Below, piece after piece: positions 8,214 through 16,865 of a DNA stretch of 64,000 bases; the first letter of the stretch is position 1, and every line of letters starts with the position of its first letter. Both the position numbers and the translations under genes were made by a program. The notes under the pieces are model-generated. The model made no database searches and was not told the origin of the DNA. It was given only the letters and a program-made list of their open reading frames with translations. This DNA is from an uncultured Bacteroides sp. GTDB taxonomy: Bacteria > Bacteroidota > Bacteroidia > Bacteroidales > Bacteroidaceae. The stretch lies in contig CAMQVH010000003.1 of the NCBI GenBank assembly GCA_947038155.1, positions 1 to 64,000 on the forward strand, given 5' to 3'.

Positions 8214-10418
8214 ATGAGAATCATTCGCCGTATTATTTTTCAGCTGCTTTGTTTGTTGGGAGCATGTTGTTATATTCCTGCAACAGCACAAGTCGTTTTA
8301 GTTGATAATGGAAAAACTAAATCCAGGATTATTCTATCAGAAAATGACCAGATTAATCAAATATCAGCAAATTTATTTCAATTGTTCCTTCAGAGAATTT
8401 CAGGTTGTACATTTCCCATTGTAAAAGGGCAGAATGTAAAAAAGGGAGATATTATAATCAGTAGCAAAACCCCAGCTGGAGTGACAGAAGACGGTTTCAG
8501 CCTATCTACGAAAGATGGAATCTTACGTATTTCAGGCAGTGGGAATGGGACAGTTTACGGAGTTGTAACTTTACTCGAACAATATCTTGGAGTGGATTAC
8601 TGGGGAGAAAACGAATACTCTTTTAACCCTACGAAGACAATCGAACTGCCGCTTATCGATAAAATAGATAATCCGGCTTTCCGTTACCGCCAGACACAAT
8701 GTTATGCTATTCGTACAGACTCCATATATAAATGGTGGAACAGGCTGGAAGAGCCAAACGAAGTGTTTGCTGCCGGTTATTGGGTGCATACTTTTGATAA
8801 GTTGCTTCCTGCTTCCGTATATGGAAAAGACCATCCGGAATATTATTCTTATTTTAAAGGCAAACGCCATCCCGGGAAAGCAAGCCAATGGTGTCTGAGT
8901 AACCCGGAAGTTTTTGAAATCGTGGCTCAGCGGATTGATTCTATTTTTAAGGCAAATCCGGATAAGCATATTATGTCTGTGAGTCAGAATGATGGTAATT
9001 ATACCAATTGTACATGTGATGCCTGCAAAGCGATAGATGATTATGAAGGAGCACTCTCAGGAAGTATCATTACTTTTTTGAATAAGCTGGCTGCCCGTTT
9101 TCCCGATAAGGAATTTTCCACGCTTGCTTATCTGTATACGATGAATCCTCCGAAACATGTGAAGCCATTGCCGAATGTGAATATCATGCTTTGTGATATA
9201 GATTGTGACCGTGAAGTGACTTTGACGGAAAATGCCTCAGGTAAAGAGTTTGTGAAAGCAATGGAAGGCTGGGCTGCCATCACTAATAATATTTTCGTGT
9301 GGGATTATGGTATTAATTTTGATAATTATCTGGCTCCGTTCCCTAATTTTCATATCTTGCAGGATAATATTCGTCTGTTCAAAAAGAATCATGCCACTAT
9401 GCATTTCTCACAGATTGCAGGAAGCAGGGGAGGAGACTTCGCTGAGTTACGTGCCTATCTGGTATCTAAGTTAATGTGGAACCCCGAAGCGAATGTTGAT
9501 TCTTTGATGCAGCATTTCCTGCATGGATACTATGGAGAGGCTGCGCCATACCTTTATCAGTATATCAAGGTGATGGAGGGAGCGTTGATAGGCAGCGGAC
9601 AAAGATTGTGGATTTATGATTCTCCTGTTTCCCATAAATACGGAATGCTGAAACCACAACTGATGCGACGTTATAATCAACTGTTTGATGATGCAGAGAA
9701 AGCGGTGGCTGAAGATAATAAATTCCTGAAGCGTGTGCAGCGTGCCCGCTTGCCCATTCAGTATTCGGAATTGGAAATTGCCCGTACTGAGACTGGTACG
9801 GATATGAATGAGATCAGTCCGAAATTGGCACTTTTTGAAAAACGGGTGAAAGAATTTAATGTACCGACATTGAATGAACGTTCCAATTCTCCTGTGGAAT
9901 ATTGCCAGTTGTATCGGGAGAGATATATGCCCCGTGCAGAAAAAAGCGTTGCGATAGGAGCGAAGGTTACTTATCTTATTCCTCCTACCGGTAAATATGC
10001 AGAGATCGGAAAAACGGCATTAGTGGACGGATTATTCGGAGGATCTACTTTCGTTGAAAGCTGGGTTGGCTGGGAAGGAACAGACGGTGCTTTTGTTATA
10101 GATTTGGGTAAAGAGAAAGAAATACATAGTATAGAGACGGATTTCCTGCATCAGATCGGAGCCTGGATTCTTTTCCCTCTGAAGGTGGTTTATTCCTATT
10201 CTGAAGATGGAGAGAATTATACACATTGGGGAACACATGATATGCCGGAAAACCGTTCGGGGAAAGTGGAGTTCCGCGGAGTGAAGACTGAATCGGAAAT
10301 GCCAGTGCATGCCCGTTATGTGAAAGTTGAGGTCACCGGTACGAAAGAATGTCCCGAATGGCATTATGGTGTAGGGCATCCTTCGTGGTTCTTTATCGAC
10401 GAAGTAACAATAAAATAA
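8214..10418 (+). CDS. GH163 endo-beta-N-acetylglucosaminidase (DUF4838) with C-terminal CBM32-like domain
   Basis: A 734-residue secreted enzyme. Family GH163 (formerly DUF4838) cleaves the chitobiose core of complex N-glycans, releasing the glycan from protein at the cell surface. The N-terminus is a signal sequence with a plausible lipobox (LLGAC, Cys near 18). Residues ~25-130 resemble the GH67-type N-terminal alpha/beta domain (FQLFLQRISGCTFPIVKG). The central DUF4838 barrel contains MSVSQNDGNYTNCTCDACKA and FVWDYGINFDNYLAPFPN. The last ~140 residues look like an F5/8-type C domain (WVGWEGTDGAFVIDLGKEKEI). It heads the block with the MFS, GH130 and GH92 genes and matches the position of BT1035. 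Family call is firm; surface location is inferred. Confidence 0.88.
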   Translation: MRIIRRIIFQLLCLLGACCYIPATAQVVLVDNGKTKSRIILSENDQINQISANLFQLFLQRISGCTFPIVKGQNVKKGDIIISSKTPAGVTEDGFSLSTKDGILRISGSGNGTVYGVVTLLEQYLGVDYWGENEYSFNPTKTIELPLIDKIDNPAFRYRQTQCYAIRTDSIYKWWNRLEEPNEVFAAGYWVHTFDKLLPASVYGKDHPEYYSYFKGKRHPGKASQWCLSNPEVFEIVAQRIDSIFKANPDKHIMSVSQNDGNYTNCTCDACKAIDDYEGALSGSIITFLNKLAARFPDKEFSTLAYLYTMNPPKHVKPLPNVNIMLCDIDCDREVTLTENASGKEFVKAMEGWAAITNNIFVWDYGINFDNYLAPFPNFHILQDNIRLFKKNHATMHFSQIAGSRGGDFAELRAYLVSKLMWNPEANVDSLMQHFLHGYYGEAAPYLYQYIKVMEGALIGSGQRLWIYDSPVSHKYGMLKPQLMRRYNQLFDDAEKAVAEDNKFLKRVQRARLPIQYSELEIARTETGTDMNEISPKLALFEKRVKEFNVPTLNERSNSPVEYCQLYRERYMPRAEKSVAIGAKVTYLIPPTGKYAEIGKTALVDGLFGGSTFVESWVGWEGTDGAFVIDLGKEKEIHSIETDFLHQIGAWILFPLKVVYSYSEDGENYTHWGTHDMPENRSGKVEFRGVKTESEMPVHARYVKVEVTGTKECPEWHYGVGHPSWFFIDEVTIK

Positions 10419-10423
10419 AAAAA

Positions 10424-10456
10424 AGTAGGGGCAAGCGTTAGTAGTTTGCCCTTCTT
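10424..10456 (+). terminator. Hairpin after GH163
   Basis: AGGGGCAA (10427-10434) pairs with TTGCCCTT (about 10446-10453), with a short loop and a TT-rich tail. Stem strength is moderate, so it may allow read-through to the MFS gene. Confidence 0.4.
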
Positions 10457-10466
10457 AGTTGTATTA

Positions 10467-10506
10467 TATATAGATGGGTCAGAAAAACGACCCTTTCATC
10501 TATATA
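10467..10506 (+). promoter_or_regulatory. Long leader hairpin immediately upstream of the MFS start codon
   Basis: TATATAGATGGGTC (10467-10480) pairs with GACCC (10489-10493) and CATCTATATA (10497-10506), leaving only a TTT bulge. The stem ends 10 nt before the ATG at 10517, so it would sit right at the ribosome-binding region. It could limit translation or stabilise the 5' end after processing; no known riboswitch fold is recognised. Confidence 0.4.
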
Positions 10507-10516
10507 CTATTGAACT

Positions 10517-11848
10517 ATGCAACAGAATAAAACTGCTTCTCAAGGAAAAACTATCAACCCGATTTATTGGGTACCTACCGCTTATTTTGCAATGGGACTT
10601 CCCTTTATTGCTATCAATCTGGTTTCCGTATTCATGTTTAAGGATTTGGGTATTTCTGATACTCAGATAACGTTTTGGACTTCTCTTATCATGATGCCCT
10701 GGACACTCAAATTCTTATGGAGTCCTTTTCTTGAAATGTATCGAACCAAAAAGTTTTTTGTACTGGTAACCGAACTGTTGAGTGGTATATTGTTTGGAGT
10801 AGTAGCTTTTTCGTTATTCTTTGATTATTTTTTTGCTATCAGTATTTCCACTATGGCGGTGATTGCGTTCAGTGGAGCCACACATGATATCGCCTGCGAT
10901 GGTGTATATATGGCGGAACTGAATAAAGAGAATCAGGCTAAATATATTGGAGTACAGGGAGCTTTCTATAATGTGGCAAAATTGGTAGCCAATGGTGGAT
11001 TAGTTGCTTTGGCAGGTATGTTGGCCGAACACTTCGGGGCAATAGAAGGAGCTTCGATAGATGCCAATAAGGGTGCATATTCATCTGCGTGGATGATTAT
11101 TTTTGCCGTAATTGCTGCAGTAATGGTATTGCTCGGTCTTTATCATATAAAGATGTTGCCTTCTACACAAGTTCCTGCTACCGGAAAAAAAACTACTTCA
11201 GAAATCATGCAGGATTTGGTAAATGTGATTGGGAACTTTTTTACTAAAAAACATATAGTATATTATATCTTCTTCATTATTCTCTACCGATTGGCGGAAG
11301 GATTTATAATGAAGGTTGCTCCTTTGTTTCTGCGTGCCTCCAGAGAGGTCGGAGGTCTGGGGCTGTCATTGACAGAAATCGGAACATTGAATGGCGTCTT
11401 TGGTTCTGCCGCCTTTGTTATCGGTTCATTGCTGGGGGGAATATTTGTGGCCAGATATGGATTGAAGAAAACTTTATTCATGCTTTGTTGCGTGTTCAAC
11501 CTTCCTTTCCTTGCTTATACTTTCCTTGCTGTAGTCCAGCCGACCAGTCTTTATCTGATCGGAACATGTATCACAATGGAGTATTTCGGCTATGGTTTCG
11601 GATTTGTCGGACTGACCTTGTTCATGATGCAGCAGATTGCTCCTGGCAAACATCAGATGTCACATTATGCATTTGCTTCGGGAATCATGAATCTGGGAGT
11701 TATGCTTCCGGGAATGATCAGCGGCTATTTTAGTGATTTACTGGGATACCGTAGTTTCTTTATCTATGTACTGATCGCAACAATTCCTGCTTTTTTGATG
11801 ACTTATTTTATACCTTTTACGTATGATGATTCAAAAAAGAAAAAATAA
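10517..11848 (+). CDS. MFS sugar transporter, AmpG/PAT-like inner-membrane permease
   Basis: A 443-residue major facilitator with about 12 hydrophobic segments and no signal peptide. The start and first helices (INPIYWVPTAYFAMGLPFIAINLVSVFMFKDLG) and the loop GATHDIACDGVYMAELNKENQAKYIGVQGAF are typical of the AmpG/acetyl-CoA-transporter-like branch found in Bacteroides glycan loci. It sits between GH163 (98 bp upstream) and the cytoplasmic GH130 phosphorylase (52 bp downstream). It therefore probably carries the trimmed disaccharide mannosyl-beta-1,4-GlcNAc from periplasm to cytoplasm (inference from order). A small leader hairpin covers its ribosome-binding region. Confidence 0.88.
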   Translation: MQQNKTASQGKTINPIYWVPTAYFAMGLPFIAINLVSVFMFKDLGISDTQITFWTSLIMMPWTLKFLWSPFLEMYRTKKFFVLVTELLSGILFGVVAFSLFFDYFFAISISTMAVIAFSGATHDIACDGVYMAELNKENQAKYIGVQGAFYNVAKLVANGGLVALAGMLAEHFGAIEGASIDANKGAYSSAWMIIFAVIAAVMVLLGLYHIKMLPSTQVPATGKKTTSEIMQDLVNVIGNFFTKKHIVYYIFFIILYRLAEGFIMKVAPLFLRASREVGGLGLSLTEIGTLNGVFGSAAFVIGSLLGGIFVARYGLKKTLFMLCCVFNLPFLAYTFLAVVQPTSLYLIGTCITMEYFGYGFGFVGLTLFMMQQIAPGKHQMSHYAFASGIMNLGVMLPGMISGYFSDLLGYRSFFIYVLIATIPAFLMTYFIPFTYDDSKKKK

Positions 11849-11853
11849 ATTGC

Positions 11854-11861
11854 TATTTTTG
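11854..11861 (+). promoter_or_regulatory. Possible internal -7 box before GH130
   Basis: TATTTTTG fits TAnnTTTG and lies 39 bp before the GH130 ATG at 11901. No clear -33 element is visible. It may give extra transcription of GH130-GH92. Confidence 0.4.
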
Positions 11862-11900
11862 AGTGATAATAGATAACTAATTACTAAATAAATAATTATT

Positions 11901-12869
11901 ATGAATAAGATTCAAATTCCTTGGGAAGAACGTCCTGTCGGATGTACAGATGTCATGTGGCGTTACTCGCAAAATCCGGTCATCGGACGCTATCATATTC
12001 CTTCATCCAATAGTATTTTCAATAGTGCTGTCGTACCTTTCAAAGATGGATTCGCCGGCGTATTTCGTTGTGACAACAAAGCTGTACAGATGAATATCTT
12101 TACAGGATTCAGTAAAGATGGTATTCATTGGGATATTAGTCATGAACCGATTCAGTTCAAAGCCGGTAACACGGAAATGATCGAATCCGAATATAAATAT
12201 GACCCACGTGTTACATGGATTGAAGACCGATATTGGATTACTTGGTGTAACGGCTATCATGGACCTACTATCGGTATTGCCTATACATTTGATTTTGTAG
12301 ATTTCTTCCAATGCGAGAATGCCTTCCTGCCTTTCAATCGTAATGGAGTACTTTTCCCGCAAAAGATAGATGGCAAATATGCTATGTTAAGTCGCCCCAG
12401 CGACAATGGACATACACCGTTCGGTGATATTTATATCAGCTACAGTCCGGATATGAAATACTGGGGTGAACACCGTTGTGTCATGAAAGTGACCCCTTTC
12501 CCTGAAAGTGCCTGGCAATGTACCAAGATTGGTGCGGGTTCGGTACCTTTCCTTACTGATGAAGGCTGGTTGCTTTTCTATCATGGTGTTATCACTACTT
12601 GCAACGGTTTCCGTTATGCAATGGGTTCGGCGATACTCGATAAGGATCATCCCGAAAAGGTACTTTATCGTACCCGTGAATATCTGATAGGTCCGGCTGC
12701 ACCTTATGAACTTCAAGGTGATGTGCCCAATGTGGTATTCCCATGTGCGGCATTGCAGGATGGTGAGCGTGTAGCTGTTTATTATGGAGCTGCAGATACT
12801 GTTGTAGGAATGGCTTTCGGCTATATCCAGGAAATAATTGATTTTACAAAACGGACGAGCATTATCTAA
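11901..12869 (+). CDS. GH130 mannosyl-beta-1,4-N-acetylglucosamine phosphorylase
   Basis: A 322-residue GH130 enzyme without a signal peptide, so cytoplasmic. GH130 phosphorylases use inorganic phosphate to split beta-1,4-mannosides. The expected single catalytic Asp is D101 in [18 protein letters not shown]. Phosphate-contacting motifs are visible: [16 protein letters not shown] and the His in FYHGV. In an N-glycan locus the likely substrate is Man-beta-1,4-GlcNAc, giving Man-1-phosphate and GlcNAc. The position corresponds to BT1033, which was characterised with this activity (recalled). The ATG of GH92 follows the stop by 7 bp. Man-Glc specificity of other GH130 members cannot be excluded by sequence reading alone. 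Confidence 0.9.
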   Translation: MNKIQIPWEERPVGCTDVMWRYSQNPVIGRYHIPSSNSIFNSAVVPFKDGFAGVFRCDNKAVQMNIFTGFSKDGIHWDISHEPIQFKAGNTEMIESEYKYDPRVTWIEDRYWITWCNGYHGPTIGIAYTFDFVDFFQCENAFLPFNRNGVLFPQKIDGKYAMLSRPSDNGHTPFGDIYISYSPDMKYWGEHRCVMKVTPFPESAWQCTKIGAGSVPFLTDEGWLLFYHGVITTCNGFRYAMGSAILDKDHPEKVLYRTREYLIGPAAPYELQGDVPNVVFPCAALQDGERVAVYYGAADTVVGMAFGYIQEIIDFTKRTSII

Positions 12870-12876
12870 GAAGGAT

Positions 12877-15147
12877 ATGAGACGTATATTATTAACTTGC
12901 ACACTGGCTTTCACCCTTCTCCCCGTATTTGGAGGAGAGGGTAAGGCCCCCCCTATGAATAAGGAAAAGAGTCTGTTGATAGACTATGTAGATCCTTTTA
13001 TTGGAACGACAAATTTCGGTACCACTAATCCCGGAGCTGTTTGTCCGAATGGAATGATGTCCGTAGTACCTTTTAATGTGATGGGGTCTGCCGATAATAC
13101 ATACGATAAAGATGTACGTTGGTGGTCCACGCCTTATGAATATACCAATTGTTTCTTTACAGGATATTCTCATGTAAATCTGAGTGGTGTCGGTTGTCCT
13201 GAACTGGGGTCTTTATTGCTGATGCCTACTACCGGAGAATTGAATGTAGACTATAAGGAATACGGGAGCAAGTATAAGGACGAACAGGCTTCTCCCGGCT
13301 ATTATTCCAATTATCTGACGAAATATAACGTAAAGACAGAAGTCTCTGCTACTCCTCGTACGGGTATTGCCCGTTTCACTTTTCCTAAAGGAAAGAGTCA
13401 TATACTTCTGAATTTGGGCGAAGGCTTGACCAATGAGAGTGGAGCCATGCTTCGCCGTGTAAGTGACAGCGAAATAGAGGGAATGAAACTATTGGGTACT
13501 TTCTGTTATAATCCCCAAGCTGTATTTCCTATCTATTTTGTGATGAGAGTGAATAAAGTTCCTGCGACAACCGGATATTGGAAAAAGCAACGTCCGATGA
13601 CAGGTGTGGAAGCAGAATGGGATCGCGACCAAGGCAAATATAAATTGTATACCCGCTATGGAAAAGAAATAGCAGGTGACGATGTGGGCGCTTACTTCAC
13701 TTTTGAAACAGAAGAAGGAGAACAGGTCGAAGTACAGATGGGAGTTTCCTTTGTAAGCATAGAGAATGCCCGTTTGAATCTGGATAAAGAACAGTCGGGA
13801 AAAAACTTTGAACAGGTGCTTTCCGATGCCCGTGCACAGTGGAACGATGACTTGTCACGTATCACTGTAGAAGGAGGAACGGATGCACAGAAAACAGTTT
13901 TTTATACGGCACTTTATCATTTGTTGATTCATCCGAACGTCCTGCAGGATGTAAATGGTGAATATCCGGCTATGGAGAGCGACCAGATACTGACAACGAA
14001 AGGTACCCGATATACTGTATTCTCTCTGTGGGATACATATCGTAACGTACATCAGCTCTTGACTTTGGTTTATCCCGAACGTCAGATGGAAATGGTACGT
14101 ACCATGCTCGATATGTATCGTGAACATGGTTGGTTCCCTAAATGGGAATTGTATGGAAGAGAGACTCTTACGATGGAAGGTGATCCAAGTATCCCGGTGA
14201 TTGTGGATACATGGATGAAAGGATTGCGTGACTTTGACGTAGATCTGGCTTACGAAGCAATGTACAAGTCGGCTACATTACCCGGAGCGGAAAATCTGAT
14301 GCGTCCGGACAATGATGACTATATGTCAAAAGGATACGTGCCGCTTCGTGAACAATATGATAACTCCGTATCTCATGCACTGGAATATTATATCGCAGAC
14401 TTTGCCCTGTCCCGTTTTGCGGATGCTTTGGGAAAGAAGAAAGATGCGGAAATGTTCTATAAACGCTCTTTGGGATATAAGCATTATTATAGTAAGGAGT
14501 TCGGTACATTCCGACCTATTCTTCCGGACGGAACTTTCTACAGTCCGTTCAATCCGAGGCAGGGAGAGAACTTTGAACCGAATCCCGGTTTCCACGAAGG
14601 TAATTCTTGGAATTATACTTTCTATGTACCACATGATGTATATGGATTGGCTAAACTGATGGGGGGAAAGAAACCTTTTATCAATAAGCTACAAATGGTA
14701 TTTGATGAAGGTCTATATGATCCGGCTAACGAACCGGATATTGCTTACGCTCATCTGTTCTCCTACTTTAAAGGTGAAGAATGGCGCACACAGAAAGAGA
14801 CACAGCGGTTGCTGGACAAGTACTTTACGACCAAACCGGATGGTATTCCCGGAAATGACGATACGGGTACGATGTCTGCATGGGCCATTTTCAATATGAT
14901 AGGTTTTTATCCCGACTGTCCGGGATTGCCGGAATATACATTGACTACTCCGGTATTTAATAAAGTAACGATCCGCTTGGATCCTAAATGGTATAAGGAA
15001 AATGAGCTGGTAATTGAGAGTAATCGTACCGGATCGGAAACTCTTTATATAAATAAGGTGTTATTGGATGGTAAGAAGTTCGATAAATACCGCATTACCC
15101 ACGATGAACTTGTTCATGGTAAACGCTTGATATTTGATTTGAAATAA
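12877..15147 (+). CDS. GH92 Ca2+-dependent exo-alpha-mannosidase
   Basis: A 756-residue GH92 enzyme. I chose the ATG at 12877; the longer frame from 12838 begins at a TTG inside the GH130 gene, whereas MRRILLTCTLAFTLLPVFG is a proper signal peptide. Family hallmarks are visible: YVDPFIGTTNFGTTNPGA near the N-terminus, YTNCFFTGYSHVNLSGVGCPELG, FSLWDTYRNVHQL, EGNSWNYTFYVPHDVYGLA, and GNDDTGTMSAWAIFNMIGFYPDCPG near the C-terminus, which includes catalytic and calcium-ligand positions. The enzyme would remove alpha-mannose from N-glycan cores in the periplasm before transport of Man-GlcNAc. It is the last gene of the N-glycan block. Confidence 0.93.
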   Translation: MRRILLTCTLAFTLLPVFGGEGKAPPMNKEKSLLIDYVDPFIGTTNFGTTNPGAVCPNGMMSVVPFNVMGSADNTYDKDVRWWSTPYEYTNCFFTGYSHVNLSGVGCPELGSLLLMPTTGELNVDYKEYGSKYKDEQASPGYYSNYLTKYNVKTEVSATPRTGIARFTFPKGKSHILLNLGEGLTNESGAMLRRVSDSEIEGMKLLGTFCYNPQAVFPIYFVMRVNKVPATTGYWKKQRPMTGVEAEWDRDQGKYKLYTRYGKEIAGDDVGAYFTFETEEGEQVEVQMGVSFVSIENARLNLDKEQSGKNFEQVLSDARAQWNDDLSRITVEGGTDAQKTVFYTALYHLLIHPNVLQDVNGEYPAMESDQILTTKGTRYTVFSLWDTYRNVHQLLTLVYPERQMEMVRTMLDMYREHGWFPKWELYGRETLTMEGDPSIPVIVDTWMKGLRDFDVDLAYEAMYKSATLPGAENLMRPDNDDYMSKGYVPLREQYDNSVSHALEYYIADFALSRFADALGKKKDAEMFYKRSLGYKHYYSKEFGTFRPILPDGTFYSPFNPRQGENFEPNPGFHEGNSWNYTFYVPHDVYGLAKLMGGKKPFINKLQMVFDEGLYDPANEPDIAYAHLFSYFKGEEWRTQKETQRLLDKYFTTKPDGIPGNDDTGTMSAWAIFNMIGFYPDCPGLPEYTLTTPVFNKVTIRLDPKWYKENELVIESNRTGSETLYINKVLLDGKKFDKYRITHDELVHGKRLIFDLK

Positions 15148-15184
15148 CACACAGTGTTTCATAGGTATCGTTTTTGGGTTGACA

Positions 15185-15224
15185 AGGCTGTCGGACTTTT
15201 CAGGGTTCGGCAGCCTATTTTTTT
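15185..15224 (+). terminator. Intrinsic terminator after GH92
   Basis: AGGCTG starting at 15185 pairs with CAGCCT ending at 15216 (the arms extend through tCGgA/TCGG), followed by a run of eight T. This closes the GH163-GH92 transcription unit. Confidence 0.7.
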
Positions 15225-15254
15225 ACATCTCACCTGAATAATCCTTTCAAAAAG

Positions 15255-15333
15255 ATAGTGTCACTATATGCCTGTGATAATGACACTATATCAGTGGTAT
15301 AGTGACACCATTTACTTGGGATAGTGTCATTAT
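15255..15333. repeat. Four palindromic 13-bp units at an exact 22-bp period
   Basis: ATAGTGTCACTAT (15255-15267) is a perfect palindrome around a central base. Three relatives with one arm mismatch each follow at 15277-15289, 15299-15311 and 15321-15333, some with A as the central base. Start-to-start spacing is 22 bp every time; the 9-bp spacers differ from one another. The array lies between the GH92 terminator and the RG-II isomerase-like promoter. It looks like a helically phased operator array or an intergenic minisatellite. I do not recognise its binding protein. Confidence 0.85.
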
Positions 15334-15390
15334 CTTATTTTTATAAATATCCCCTTTTCCATTTTAGTATTAAATATTTGGAATGTAGCC

Positions 15391-15416
15391 GATTACAAAG
15401 TTTCCTTTCATCCGTC
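15391..15416 (+). promoter_or_regulatory. ECF-sigma-type promoter motif, copy 1 (isomerase-like gene)
   Basis: GATTACA (15391-15397), then 15 nt, then CGTC (15413-15416), with a TATA-like stretch following. The geometry, TTAC-N16-CGTC, is that of ECF sigma -35/-10 elements. CGTC ends 26 bp before the ATG at 15443, so initiation 6-8 nt downstream gives a normal leader of about 20 nt. A 7-bp inverted repeat, TTATACG/CGTATAA (15419-15437), overlaps the predicted start region. Confidence 0.65.
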
Positions 15417-15442
15417 TTTTATACGATCAGCGTATAATTAAG

Positions 15443-16339
15443 ATGATGAATAGAAAGAAATTATTTCAACATATCCTTTGGATATTAATCGTAGCAGAAT
15501 GTTTTCCAATGCTGGCTGTTGCCGCATCGAAACAAAAAGAACAACGTTACAAGATCGCCGTATGTGACTGGATGATATTGAAACGTCAGAAGATTGGTTC
15601 GTTCCAATTGGTGCATGAGTTGAAAGGAGATGGAGTCGAGTTGGATATGGGCAGTCTCGGTAAAAGAGAAATGTTCGATAACAAATTGCGTGAGCCCCAT
15701 TTCCAGCAGCTATTTCGTGAAACAGCTCAGAACTATAATTTAGAGGTTCCTTCCATTGCTATGTCCGGTTTTTATGGACAGTCTTTTTTAGATCGTGCTA
15801 ATTATAAAGAATTAGTCCGGGATTGTCTGGATGCAATGAAAGTAATGGGTGCCAAGGTCGCTTTTCTCCCTTTGGGTGGGGTGAAAGCAGACTGGCAGGA
15901 TGTTCCGGAACTTCGGACAGCTTTAATAAAACGGTTGAAGGAAGTAGGGGATATGGCTGTTTCGGAAGAAGTCGTAATTGGCATTGAAACTCAATTGGAC
16001 GCAAGAGAAGAAGTGAAACTATTGAAAGAGATTAATTCTCCCGGTATCAAGATCTATTTTAAATTTCAGAATGCATTAGAGAATGGAAGGGATCTATGTA
16101 AGGAACTCAAGATTCTTGGAAAAAATAGAATTTGCCAGATTCACTGTACAGATACAGATGGAGTGACTCTTCCTTTCAATGAGCGGCTGGATATGAATAA
16201 GGTGAAAAAGACGCTTGACAAAATGGGCTGGAGTGGCTGGCTGGTTGTGGAACGCTCACGGGACAAGGATGATGTGAGGAACGTGAAGAAGAATTATGGA
16301 ACGAATATAAAGTATTTGAAAAAGGTGTTTCAAGAGTAA
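15443..16339 (+). CDS. Secreted xylose-isomerase-like TIM-barrel protein (sugar isomerase/epimerase fold)
   Basis: A 298-residue protein with an N-terminal signal peptide (MMNRKKLFQHILWILIVAECFPMLAVAAS) followed by an AP-endonuclease-2/xylose-isomerase-like barrel. Candidate metal ligands at strand ends are Glu in GIETQLDA, His in CQIHCTDTD and Glu in WLVVERSRD. Most family members are cytoplasmic isomerases, so export is notable: a periplasmic isomerase, epimerase or eliminase acting on an RG-II sugar is possible but unproven. Copy 1 of the shared promoter motif lies directly upstream, which ties it to the RG-II regulon rather than the N-glycan genes before it. A partial copy of its 3' end persists at 16631-16698. 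The exact reaction is unknown. Confidence 0.82.
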   Translation: MMNRKKLFQHILWILIVAECFPMLAVAASKQKEQRYKIAVCDWMILKRQKIGSFQLVHELKGDGVELDMGSLGKREMFDNKLREPHFQQLFRETAQNYNLEVPSIAMSGFYGQSFLDRANYKELVRDCLDAMKVMGAKVAFLPLGGVKADWQDVPELRTALIKRLKEVGDMAVSEEVVIGIETQLDAREEVKLLKEINSPGIKIYFKFQNALENGRDLCKELKILGKNRICQIHCTDTDGVTLPFNERLDMNKVKKTLDKMGWSGWLVVERSRDKDDVRNVKKNYGTNIKYLKKVFQE

Positions 16340-16400
16340 TATAATAATTGAGATAATAGGTAGGAGGGACTTCAAACATTATATGTCCTCTTACTATATT

Positions 16401-16436
16401 AAAAGTCCGAACTTAAAAAAGTTCGGACTTTTTTTT
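16401..16436 (+). terminator. Intrinsic terminator after the isomerase-like gene
   Basis: AAGTCCGAAC (16403-16412) pairs perfectly with GTTCGGACTT (16421-16430), followed by six more T. A textbook rho-independent terminator. Confidence 0.85.
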
Positions 16437-16570
16437 CACTATGCGAATCAAATCCTAATCCTATAGAGATATTGATGCTTTCTCATCCTTTATTTCGGAT
16501 GCTTGTAACCATTTTGTTTTTTATTTAATTCACTGTTTCCGTTATGGTATCAATCAGCAGAATTTTGGTG

Positions 16571-16596
16571 GATTACAATGATCTTATCCATTCGTC
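16571..16596 (+). promoter_or_regulatory. ECF-sigma-type promoter motif, copy 2 (first lipoprotein-SusC-SusD triplet)
   Basis: GATTACA (16571-16577), 15 nt, CGTC (16593-16596), then CTTTATAT. It lies 269 bp before the ATG at 16866. The DNA just downstream is the collapsed remnant of an isomerase-like gene, so this promoter appears to have been inherited from that deleted copy. The rest of the 16340-16865 gap shows the terminator above and no further gene. Confidence 0.65.
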
Positions 16597-16630
16597 CTTT
16601 ATATGAATCGGTTAAAGTGGAAGTTAAAAC

Positions 16631-16698
16631 GATGTGAAGATGTGGAGAAGAACGATGATTGGAATATAAAATATTTAAAAGAAAATTTTCAACAATGA
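16631..16698 (+). pseudogene. 3' remnant of a duplicated isomerase-like gene
   Basis: From 16648 the plus strand reads KNDDWNIKYLKENFQQ and then stop at 16696-16698. This aligns with the C-terminus of the intact upstream gene, KNYGTNIKYLKKVFQE plus stop. Nucleotide similarity extends upstream through GATGTGA at 16631 with a one-base frameshift. No start, signal peptide or barrel remains. With the promoter motif copy at 16571 just before it, the simplest reading is a tandem duplication of promoter plus gene followed by a large internal deletion. Confidence 0.75.
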
Positions 16699-16865
16699 TA
16701 GGGAGGGGAATTATGATATAGTTTAATAAAACTAAGAGAAAAAACTTCAGATTCTATTTTTTATTTTTTTAAGAGATTGCGATTCTTTTAGTTGTATCTT
16801 TTTATTTATGTGAATAGACGTCTGACGATGTAATATATCATTTTATATAAATTAAAATTTAATCT

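Noticed and set aside
12838..12876. Upstream TTG start for the GH92 gene
   Set aside because: It lies inside the GH130 coding region and adds 13 residues in front of a good signal peptide; the ATG at 12877 is better.
15255..15333. CRISPR array
   Set aside because: The period is only 22 bp, the units are 13-bp palindromes with 9-bp spacers, and no cas genes are present.
15391..15437. Hybrid two-component (AraC-type) operator as the main reading of the TACA-N15-CGTC motif
   Set aside because: Not excluded, but the motif has no direct-repeat structure, and CGTC lies so close to two start codons (26-27 bp) that a -10 role fits better than an activator site.
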